A DNA stretch of 64,000 nt from contig DASZOM010000003.1 of assembly GCA_035550735.1 (NCBI GenBank), positions 1 to 64,000 of the forward strand. Direction: 5' to 3'. Of the stretch, positions 17,024-24,879 are shown piece by piece. This DNA comes from JANQRA01 sp035550735 (GTDB lineage: Bacteria; Actinomycetota; Acidimicrobiia; Spongiisociales; ZC4RG35). Under the pieces are notes generated by a model. It saw only the letters and a program-made list of their open reading frames with translations. It made no database searches and had not been told where the DNA came from. How positions within the stretch are numbered: the first letter of the stretch is position 1; each line of letters begins with the position of its first letter. The position numbers and the translations under genes were made by a program.

Positions 17024-18011
17024 GTCGGGCCCCGCCGAACTCGATCCCGACACCCCTGCCCGAGGCGAGGGCGTTTCGGTAGACCAGATCGGCGGCGGCG
17101 ATGTCCTCCACGGCGAGCCCCAGGGATACGAACGTGGTTATCTCCGCAGTGTCCTCCCGGCCGCGATGGGCGCCGACCAGGACCTCGCCGATCTCGGCGA
17201 CGATGTCCTCGTCTCCTATTGCCCCGTCCGCCTTGGCCATCAGGAAGTCACCCGACTCGTTGAGAGTCGACTCCCTGCGGTCGACGAAGATGCGGGAGCG
17301 GCTCATGGCATCGGTGTCGAGCTCCCGGGCGAAGGAGACACTCGAGCCGACGGCGTTGATGTGCATGCCCGGCTCGAGCTGAGAGCCGTGCAGGATCGGC
17401 TCACGGGAGGCGGTGGTGGTGCAAACGATGTCGGCGCCGGCAACGGCCTCGGCCACCGAGGCGACCGGTGTGATCGGAATGGCGCCGGCTTCCGAGTCGG
17501 CGAGCCGGGCCGCGCTCTCCGGGGTCCGGCTCCACACCCTGATCTCCGAGATGGAGCGGACCAGGGGGATCGCCCGGAGGTGGCTGCGGCCCTGGACTCC
17601 CGCCCCGAGAACGGTGAGCACCGTGGCGTCCTCCCCGGCGAGGAGGTCGGTGGCCACCGCCGAGACGGCGGCGGTGCGGACCGCCGTGATCTCGGTGGCG
17701 TCGATCACCGCTTTGAGCCTGCCGTTGCCGGCGTCGAAGAGCATCACCGTCCCCTGATGGGAGTCGTACTCGGTGCCGGCGTTGCCCGGGAAGACAGTCA
17801 CCGTCTTGATCCCCATGGTGTCGATCGACCCCAGATGGCCCGGCATCATCCCCAGGGCGCCCACCCGCTCGGGGAGCCACATCACGGGACGCAGCGGCTG
17901 GATCCCGTTTCCCCCGGCCAGGTCGGCCAGCGCACCGCGCATGGCCTCGATGCAGTCCGCCATCGGAAGAAGGTCCGGCACTTCCTCCTGACTGACGAAG
18001 AGGGTCTCCAT
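17016..18011 (-). CDS. Ornithine cyclodeaminase/mu-crystallin family enzyme
   Basis: 331 residues. NAD(P)-binding motif LGAGVQGRSHL near residue 136, and the family strand MWLPERVGALGMMPGHLG near residues 44-61. The family covers ornithine cyclodeaminase, alanine dehydrogenases, imine reductases such as iminosuccinate reductase BhcD, and EutC. Start ATG 18011 lies 3 nt after the aldo/keto reductase stop; its stop overlaps the next gene. Most likely reduces an imine or oxidises an amino acid made by the neighbouring PLP enzymes; cannot be narrowed further. Confidence 0.88.
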   Translation of the reverse strand: METLFVSQEEVPDLLPMADCIEAMRGALADLAGGNGIQPLRPVMWLPERVGALGMMPGHLGSIDTMGIKTVTVFPGNAGTEYDSHQGTVMLFDAGNGRLKAVIDATEITAVRTAAVSAVATDLLAGEDATVLTVLGAGVQGRSHLRAIPLVRSISEIRVWSRTPESAARLADSEAGAIPITPVASVAEAVAGADIVCTTTASREPILHGSQLEPGMHINAVGSSVSFARELDTDAMSRSRIFVDRRESTLNESGDFLMAKADGAIGDEDIVAEIGEVLVGAHRGREDTAEITTFVSLGLAVEDIAAADLVYRNALASGRGVGIEFGGARHD

Positions 18012-18014
18012 CGG

Positions 18015-19001
18015 CTACACGCCCTCGGTGAACAGGGCGCCGATCCGGGCCCATTCGGTTTCGCTGAGCCGAAGGTCCAGCGCCTCCTCCATGGGATCGA
18101 AGTGGGTGGGACGTCGCGGGCCGAGGATCGATGAGGTGACGTCGGGATGGTCGAGGAGCCATCCGAGGGCGAGCCCGGCCATGCTCACCCCGGCCTCGGC
18201 GGCAATGTCGGCGAGCCGCCCGAGCCGGTCGAAGGTGGTCTCGTTCCAATGTCTCAGGTATGGCTCGGGCCGCTTGGTCATTCGTGATCCCTCGGGGTGT
18301 TCTCCCTCGAGGCGGTACTTGCCGGTGAGAAGGCCCCCGCAGAGCGGGCTGAAGTTGGTGAACCCGAGCTCCTGGTCACGACACAGCTCCAGGACCTCGG
18401 CCTGGTCCGCCTGGTCGATGAGATTGAACGAGTTCTGTATCCAGTCGAAGCGGTGGCCGCCAGATAGATCGCTTATCCACAGCGCCTTGGTCATCAGCCA
18501 GGCCGGGAAGTTGGAGGCGCCGATGTAGCGAACCTTGCCCTCCACGACCAGAGTGGCGAGGGCGTCGAGCGTCTCCTCGAGAGGGGTGTGCGGGTCGGGC
18601 TCGTGCACGAGGTACATGTCGAGATGGTCGACGCCGAGCCGGGTCAGGCTGGCGTCGATCTGTTCCAGGATGTGCCGCCGTGACAGCCCCCGCTGGTTGG
18701 GCCCGGGGCCCACCGGGTTGGCCACCTTGGAGCTGATCAGCAGGTTGTCCCGGATGGTGCCGTCCTTGGTCGACAGCCATTTGCCAATGGTGGCCTCGCT
18801 GCGGCCGCCTCCGTAGGCGTTGGCCGTGTCCAGGTAGTTGATCCCCAGCTCGACGGCTCGGTCGAGGAGGGCGAAGGCCTCCTCCTCGCTCTCTCCCTGG
18901 CCGAAGAAGGCGGGAGCACTCCCGATCCCCCCGAAGTTCCCACACCCCATCCCGAACGCCGACACCCGCAACCCGGTGCGACCCAGATACCGAAACTCCA
19001 C
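18015..19001 (-). CDS. Aldo/keto reductase
   Basis: 328-residue (alpha/beta)8 NADPH-dependent reductase. Tetrad visible: Asp and Tyr in YLDTANAYGGGRSE, Lys in LLISSKVANP, His in DMYLVHEPD. RTGLRVSAFGMGCGNFGG is the usual first strand. First gene of the ten-gene minus-strand operon. The GTG start at 19001 follows a TATGGT box by 6 nt, so translation is probably leaderless. Would reduce a ketone or aldehyde intermediate of the pathway; substrate unknown. Confidence 0.92.
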   Translation of the reverse strand: MEFRYLGRTGLRVSAFGMGCGNFGGIGSAPAFFGQGESEEEAFALLDRAVELGINYLDTANAYGGGRSEATIGKWLSTKDGTIRDNLLISSKVANPVGPGPNQRGLSRRHILEQIDASLTRLGVDHLDMYLVHEPDPHTPLEETLDALATLVVEGKVRYIGASNFPAWLMTKALWISDLSGGHRFDWIQNSFNLIDQADQAEVLELCRDQELGFTNFSPLCGGLLTGKYRLEGEHPEGSRMTKRPEPYLRHWNETTFDRLGRLADIAAEAGVSMAGLALGWLLDHPDVTSSILGPRRPTHFDPMEEALDLRLSETEWARIGALFTEGV

Positions 19002-19007
19002 GTGCTC

Positions 19008-19013
19008 ACCATA
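19008..19013 (-). promoter_or_regulatory. -10-like box TATGGT of the ten-gene catabolic operon
   Basis: GGATATGGT on the minus strand, 6 nt before GTG 19001. The same GGATATGGT nonamer occurs before the plus-strand metallohydrolase gene (57612-57620). Confidence 0.5.
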
Positions 19014-19057
19014 TCCATGCCTCCGGTGGCGCGATGCACGTGTGGGAGGTGTTGCAC

Positions 19058-19063
19058 TAGCGT
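19058..19063 (+). promoter_or_regulatory. -10-like box TAGCGT of the ligase-cyclase-ThDP operon
   Basis: TAGCGT lies 27 nt before ATG 19091 in the 89-bp divergent region, so this transcript would have a short leader containing GAAAGG. The divergent region also holds a CACGTG palindrome. Confidence 0.4.
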
Positions 19064-19090
19064 GCGCAGTCCCGTCCCGACGTTGAAAGG

Positions 19091-20740
19091 ATGGTCTTGG
19101 CGACGCGGTTGATTTCAGGTCCCAGTGGCCGGAGCGCCCACGTCGACCCGTTCTGCAGGGACGGCCTTCCCCCGGTCGAGCAATGGCCGATCATGCATTG
19201 GGACGATCCCGTCTTCGCCTATTCGGGCCAGATGAACTCCGGTGCAGTCCTCCTCGACCAGGCCATCGACCGAGGATGGGGTGACCGGCCCTGCATGATT
19301 GCCGCCGACGGTTCCGTCAGCCTCGGTTACGGCGAGCTGTTGGAGCTCTCGAATCGCATCGCCAACCTCCTGGTCGAGGATCTCGGGCTCCAGCCGGGCA
19401 ATCGGGTGCTGCTCCGCTGCTTCAACCATCCCTGGGCGGTCGCCGCCTGGTTCGCCGTCGTTCGCGCCGGCGGGGTGGTGGTCACCACCATGCCCCTGCT
19501 ACGGGCTGCCGAGCTCGACAAGACCATCGCCAAGGCAGAGGTCGGCCTGGCGTTGTGCGACTACCGGCTGATGGAGGAGATGGAGAAGGTCTCCGCCGAC
19601 GTGGTGGTCGTGCCCTGGGGGGACGGGGGCGTCGACGATCTCTTGGTCAGGTCGGAATCGAAGTCTGGCCGCTTCGAACCGGTCGACACCGCGGCCGACG
19701 ACGTCGCCATGCTCGCGTTCACCTCCGGAACCACCGGCGAGCCGAAATGCGCCATGCACTTCCACCGTGACGTGATTGCGATCGCCGACATGTTCAACCC
19801 GGTGATCGCCCCCCGAGCGGATGACATCTTCTGTGGCAGCCCGCCACTGGCCTTCACCTTCGGTCTCGGCGCGCTGGTGGTCTTCCCGATGCAGGTCGGG
19901 GCGTCGACCCTCCTCACCGAGCGACCCGGAGAGGAGTTCCTCCAGGCCATCGCAGAGCACAAGCCGACGATCTGCTCCACTGCGCCGACGGCCTACCGGG
20001 GGATGCTGGCGATGATGGACCAGTACGACATCTCGTCGCTCCGGGTGGGGGTGTCGGCGGGGGAGACCCTGCCCAAGCCCACCTGGGAGCAGTTCAAGGA
20101 GGGGACGGGCGTCGAGCTCGTCGACGGGATCGGCTCGACCGAGCTCCTCCATATCTTCATATCCGCCTCGGGCGACGACATCCGGCCCGGATCCACCGGC
20201 CTACCCCTGACCGGGGTCCGGGCCCAGGTGGTCGACGACGAGGTCCAGCCGGTGCCCGACGGCGAGGTCGGCTTGCTCGCGGTGCAGGCCCCCACCGGAT
20301 GCCGCTATCTGAACGACGCACGGCAGACGGAGTACGTGAAGAAGGGGTGGAATCTCACCGGCGACGCCTACGTGCGTGACGCCGACGGGTACTTCTGGTT
20401 CCAAGCCCGCGCCGACGACATGATCATCTCCTCGGGGTACAACATCGCCGGGCCCGAGGTCGAGGCGTCCCTCCTCCGCCACGAGGCGGTGGAGGAGAGC
20501 GCCGTGATCGGGGTGTCCGACGAGATGAGGACCCAGCGGGTGAAGGCATACGTGGTTCTCCGCCCGGGTGTCGAGCCGGGGCCCGACCTGGCCCTGGAGC
20601 TGCAGACCTTCGTCAAGGGGGACATCGCCCCCTACAAATACCCCAGAGAGATCGAGTTCGTCTCCGCACTGCCCAAGACCCAGACGGGGAAGGTGCAGCG
20701 CTACCGGCTCCGGGAGCAGGCGGAGTCGGGCGCCGGGTGA
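19091..20740 (+). CDS. 2-aminobenzoate/benzoate-CoA ligase-like AMP-forming enzyme
   Basis: 549-residue ANL-superfamily ligase that would adenylate a carboxylate and form its CoA thioester. P-loop AFTSGTTGEPK near residue 217; the PPLAFTFGLGALVVFPMQVG segment near 255 is characteristic of benzoate and 2-aminobenzoate ligases; STELLHIF, GDAYVRDADGYFWFQ and the terminal PKTQTGKVQR lysine are present. ATG 19091 has its GAAAGG touching the start codon; TTG 19097 would be better spaced. Leads the plus-strand operon with a cyclase-family hydrolase and a ThDP enzyme, which suits an anthranilate-type acid as substrate (inference). Confidence 0.9.
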   Translation: MVLATRLISGPSGRSAHVDPFCRDGLPPVEQWPIMHWDDPVFAYSGQMNSGAVLLDQAIDRGWGDRPCMIAADGSVSLGYGELLELSNRIANLLVEDLGLQPGNRVLLRCFNHPWAVAAWFAVVRAGGVVVTTMPLLRAAELDKTIAKAEVGLALCDYRLMEEMEKVSADVVVVPWGDGGVDDLLVRSESKSGRFEPVDTAADDVAMLAFTSGTTGEPKCAMHFHRDVIAIADMFNPVIAPRADDIFCGSPPLAFTFGLGALVVFPMQVGASTLLTERPGEEFLQAIAEHKPTICSTAPTAYRGMLAMMDQYDISSLRVGVSAGETLPKPTWEQFKEGTGVELVDGIGSTELLHIFISASGDDIRPGSTGLPLTGVRAQVVDDEVQPVPDGEVGLLAVQAPTGCRYLNDARQTEYVKKGWNLTGDAYVRDADGYFWFQARADDMIISSGYNIAGPEVEASLLRHEAVEESAVIGVSDEMRTQRVKAYVVLRPGVEPGPDLALELQTFVKGDIAPYKYPREIEFVSALPKTQTGKVQRYRLREQAESGAG

Positions 20741-20779
20741 GAGCTCCACATCGAACCCATCGAACAGGGAGGAAATGAA

Positions 20780-21550
20780 ATGACCGTGCTCGCCAATCTG
20801 ACCGAAGGGCTCGCCTCGGGCTCGGTGCAGGTGATCGATCTCACCGCACCGCTGTCCAATGAGACCCCCCTTCTCGAGCTGCCACCCGAGTTCGGGCAGA
20901 CCGCCCGCTTCGAGCTGGAGGAGATCTCGAAGTACGACGACCGCGGCCCCGCCTGGTACTGGAACAACTTCCACACAGGCGAGCACACCGGTACCCACTT
21001 CGACGCGCCGATTCACTGGGTCACCGGCCAGGAGCACCCCGACGTCTCCACCATCCCCCTATCTGCCTTCGTCGCTCCGGCGGTGGTGATCGACGTCGCC
21101 GATCGCGTGGCGGAGGACCCGAACTTCCTGATCGAGAAGGAGCATCTGGACGCCTTCCAGGCCGAGCACGGGGAATTCCCCAAAGGCGGCTGGCTGCTAT
21201 GTCGCACCGGTTGGTCTGCTCGCACCACCCAGGAGGAGATGGTCAACAACACCGAGACCGGGCCGACCAGCCCCGGGATGTCGGTCGAGTGCGCTCGCTG
21301 GGTCGCCGAGGAGTCTGTCCTGCAGGGGATCGGTGTGGAGACCATAGGCACCGACGCCGGGGCCGCCCACTCCTTCGACCTGCCGTTCCCGTGCCACTCC
21401 TTCCTCCTCGGAGCCGGCAAGTACGGGCTGGCCCAGCTCCAGAACCTCGACAAGCTCCCTGCCGTCGGCGCCGTGGTGTTCGCGGCTCCGCTCAAGATCG
21501 TCACCGGCTCCGGCTCACCGGTGCGGGTGATCGCACTCGTCGACCGCTGA
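20780..21550 (+). CDS. Metal-dependent cyclase-family hydrolase (isatin hydrolase/kynurenine formamidase-like)
   Basis: 256 residues of the cyclase superfamily. Metal-binding signature HTGTHFDAPIH near residue 74 and the TDAGAAHSFDLPFPCH region near 195 define the active site. Characterised members open cyclic amides or cleave formamides: isatin hydrolase and KynB-type N-formylkynurenine formamidase. GGAGG ribosome site before ATG 20780. Its stop overlaps the ThDP-enzyme start (TGATG), indicating tight co-expression. With an anthranilate-ligase-like gene before and a ThDP enzyme after it, isatin hydrolysis is the favoured reading. Confidence 0.88.
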   Translation: MTVLANLTEGLASGSVQVIDLTAPLSNETPLLELPPEFGQTARFELEEISKYDDRGPAWYWNNFHTGEHTGTHFDAPIHWVTGQEHPDVSTIPLSAFVAPAVVIDVADRVAEDPNFLIEKEHLDAFQAEHGEFPKGGWLLCRTGWSARTTQEEMVNNTETGPTSPGMSVECARWVAEESVLQGIGVETIGTDAGAAHSFDLPFPCHSFLLGAGKYGLAQLQNLDKLPAVGAVVFAAPLKIVTGSGSPVRVIALVDR

Positions 21551-23178
21551 TGAACGTCTCCGAGGCGGTGGGCCGCACCCTCGTCTCGTCCGGCGTGCGT
21601 CAGGTGTTCGGGGTGGTCGGCTCGGGGAACTTCCACGTCACCAATGCCATGGTCGACGCCGGGGCCAACTTCGTCGCCACCCGCCACGAGGGCGGGGCCG
21701 CAACGATGACCGACGCCTATGGCCGCATGAGCGGAGAGGTGGCGGTGTTGACGGTCCACCAGGGCTGCGGGCTCACCAACGCCATGACCGGGATAGCCGA
21801 GGCGGCGAAGAGCCGGACCCCGATGGTCGTGGTCGCCGCCCAGGCGACTCAGCCCCGCTCCAACTTCTACGTCGACCAGGAGATGCTGGCCGGCTCGGTG
21901 GGGGCGGTCCCGATGCGGGTCGGCTCCGCGCAGTCGGCAGTCGCCGACACCGTCGCCGCAGTGCGGACCGCCCGCCATCAGCGACGCACCGTGGTGCTCA
22001 ACCTCCCTCTCGACGTCCAGGGCCAGGAGGTTGAAGGTCCGATCGAGACGCCGTCGGTGGGCCGCCCCGATCCGGTCGCCCCCTCGGCCGAGGACGTCAC
22101 CACGTTGCTGGGCGCGTTGGAGAAGGCCGAGCGCCCGGTGTTCGTCGCCGGACGCGGGTCGCGTGGAGAGGGCTGTCGTGAGGCGCTCGAAGCCCTGGCC
22201 GATGCGACCGGCGCCCTGCTCGCCACGTCGGCAGTGGCCAAGGGGCTGTTCAACGGGAACGATTGGTCCCTCGACGTCTCCGGTGGGTTCGCCTCGCCAC
22301 TGGCCGCAGAGCTGATCACCGGCGCCGACCTGATCGTGGGCTGGGGCTGCGCCCTCAACATGTGGACGATGCGTCACGGCAAGCTGATCTCGGAGGGCAC
22401 CACCGTGGTCCAGGTCGACGACGAGGCCGAAGCCATCGGTGCCCAGCGCCCGGGGGCGATCGGGGTGGTCGGGGACGTCAGGTTGACCGCCGAGACCGCA
22501 CGCGATCGCATCGGAGTCGATTCGCCCGGATACCGGTCGGAGGAGCTGAGACGTCGCATCGCCACCGAGCTGGCTTGGCGGGATGTCCCCTACGAGGACA
22601 ACAGCACCGGGGATCGGATCGACGCCCGCACCCTCTCCATCGCCCTGGACGACCTTCTGCCGGCCGACCGGGTGGTGAGCGTCGACTCCGGCAACTTCAT
22701 GGGATATCCCAGCATGTACCTATCGGTCCCTGACGAGTGGGGGTTCTGCTTCACCCAGGCCTTCCAGTCGATCGGGCTCGGCCTTGCGACGGCCATCGGC
22801 TCTGCACTGGCCCAACCGGGCCGTCTCCCGGTGGCGGCCCTGGGGGACGGGGGAGGGCTGATGTCGATCGCGGAGATGGACACCGTGGTCCGGCTGGGGC
22901 TGCCCATGGTGGTGGTGGTCTACAACGACGATGCCTACGGCGCCGAGGTCCACCATTTCGGCCCCGACGGCCACGACCTCGACATCGTCGAGTTCCCCCC
23001 GACCGACATCGCCGCAATCGGCAGGGGATTCGGCTTCGACGCGGTGACAGTGCGGGAGAAGGCCGATCTCGAAACGGTGTCCACCTGGGTGGGCGGGGAT
23101 CGCTCCAAGCCGCTGCTCATCGACGCCAAGGTGACCAGTCGGGCCTCGTGGTGGCTCGAGGAGGCATTCGGGCACTGA
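21550..23178 (+). CDS. ThDP-dependent enzyme of the acetolactate synthase/benzoylformate decarboxylase superfamily
   Basis: 542 residues in the three-domain arrangement. N-terminal pyrimidine-binding domain has the catalytic Glu in RHEGGAATM. The middle domain contains VFVAGRGSRG near residue 197. The C-terminal pyrophosphate-binding domain has GDGGGLMSIAEMDTVV ending at NDDAYG, the standard GDG-N ThDP/Mg motif. It would decarboxylate or condense a 2-oxo acid. In this operon a 2-oxo acid such as isatinate (2-aminophenylglyoxylate) would fit; a general acetolactate synthase is less likely because no regulatory subunit gene is nearby. Confidence 0.9.
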   Translation: MNVSEAVGRTLVSSGVRQVFGVVGSGNFHVTNAMVDAGANFVATRHEGGAATMTDAYGRMSGEVAVLTVHQGCGLTNAMTGIAEAAKSRTPMVVVAAQATQPRSNFYVDQEMLAGSVGAVPMRVGSAQSAVADTVAAVRTARHQRRTVVLNLPLDVQGQEVEGPIETPSVGRPDPVAPSAEDVTTLLGALEKAERPVFVAGRGSRGEGCREALEALADATGALLATSAVAKGLFNGNDWSLDVSGGFASPLAAELITGADLIVGWGCALNMWTMRHGKLISEGTTVVQVDDEAEAIGAQRPGAIGVVGDVRLTAETARDRIGVDSPGYRSEELRRRIATELAWRDVPYEDNSTGDRIDARTLSIALDDLLPADRVVSVDSGNFMGYPSMYLSVPDEWGFCFTQAFQSIGLGLATAIGSALAQPGRLPVAALGDGGGLMSIAEMDTVVRLGLPMVVVVYNDDAYGAEVHHFGPDGHDLDIVEFPPTDIAAIGRGFGFDAVTVREKADLETVSTWVGGDRSKPLLIDAKVTSRASWWLEEAFGH

Positions 23179-23240
23179 GAAGATGACAACACCCACCGTC
23201 GACGACGTTCACCTTCGACAAGTCCCCGTTCACAGAACGG

Positions 23241-23925
<685 letters not shown>

Positions 23926-23933
<8 letters not shown>

Positions 23934-24879
23934 CGTCCCTGTCCCCGTTCTCGGTGGGCCAGACGTTGATGTGGTCGGCGTCGAGGGTGAGCCTGACCCG
24001 GCGCTCCATCTCCAGGGCCTCCACGTAGTCGTGGGGCAGCTGGAGACGGCCGACCCTGTCGAGCACGGCGAACTCCTCGGAGATGACCCGGTGCCCGCCC
24101 ACCTCGTCGAACTCCTTGCGTCGCAGCACCTCGCTGCTGGTCCTCCCGTCGCGGATCGCCACGGTGCGGTTGACGTGCTCCGCCACCAGAGGGTCGTGGG
24201 TAACAACCACCACGGTCATCCCGTCGTCCTCGTTGACACGTCTCAGCACCTCGAAGATCTCACCGGCGGTCTGGGTGTCGAGCTCGCCTGTCGGCTCATC
24301 GGCGAAAACGACCTTGGGCTCGTTGGCCAGGGCGACCGCAATCGCCACCCGCTGTTGCTCCCCACCGGAGAGCTCCCTCGGGCGGTGCCCGGCGCGGTCG
24401 GCGAGACCAACCCGCTCCAGCAGCTCCATGGCCCGGAATCGCCTGTGCCGCCCCGAGCCCCCGTCGAGGGTCATCGGCAGCTCGACGTTCTCCACCGCGT
24501 TGAGATAGGGGAGGAGGTTGCGCGCCGTCTGCTGCCAGACGAATCCGACGGTCCTTCTCCGGTAGAGGGTGCGATCGCGGGTGCTCATGTCGAGCAGGGA
24601 GAGCCCGGCGACCCGGGCGCGGCCCGCCGACGGGGTGTCCAGACCCCCGAGCACGTTGAGCAGCGTCGACTTTCCGCTGCCGGAGGCGCCCACGATGGCG
24701 ATGAACTCTCCCTCGTCCACCACCAGGTCGAGCCCCTGGAGGGCCACCACCTCCAGGTCGGCGACCTTGTAGATCTTGACCAGGTTGTCGCAGACGATCA
24801 GCGACTCCCCACCGAAGCGGGGACGGTGCCGGGTGGCGGCGTCGCGCTCCAGCTCCTGGTAGTCACCTCCGACCGCCAT
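23926..24879 (-). CDS. ABC ATPase with C-terminal AbrB-like domain
   Basis: 317 residues. The ABC domain (about 25-250) has GASGSGKST, VWQQTARNLLPYL, LSGGEQQRVAIAVAL, VVFADEPTG and VVTHDP. After it, residues about 262-308 read as an AbrB/SpoVT-type swapped hairpin (VLDRVGRLQLPHDYVEAL then VRLTLDADHINVWP). Such a domain usually binds DNA or mediates oligomerisation; its presence on an exporter ATPase is unusual and may regulate the pump. Start ATG 24879 overlaps the permease stop (TGATG). Acts with the two permeases encoded upstream. Confidence 0.9.

Noticed and set aside
8981..18011. Complete beta-hydroxyaspartate cycle
   Set aside because: Aminotransferase, dehydratase-like and OCD-like genes are present, but no BhcC-type aldolase is found and the order differs; only a partial resemblance is reported.
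19050..19072. Operator-like dyad around TTGCACTAGCGTGCGC in the divergent region
   Set aside because: Half-sites match at only four core positions, too weak to claim beyond the -10-like box.
21550..23178. Biosynthetic acetolactate synthase
   Set aside because: No small regulatory subunit or ilv genes nearby, and the gene is coupled to a cyclase-family hydrolase and an aryl-CoA-ligase-like gene.
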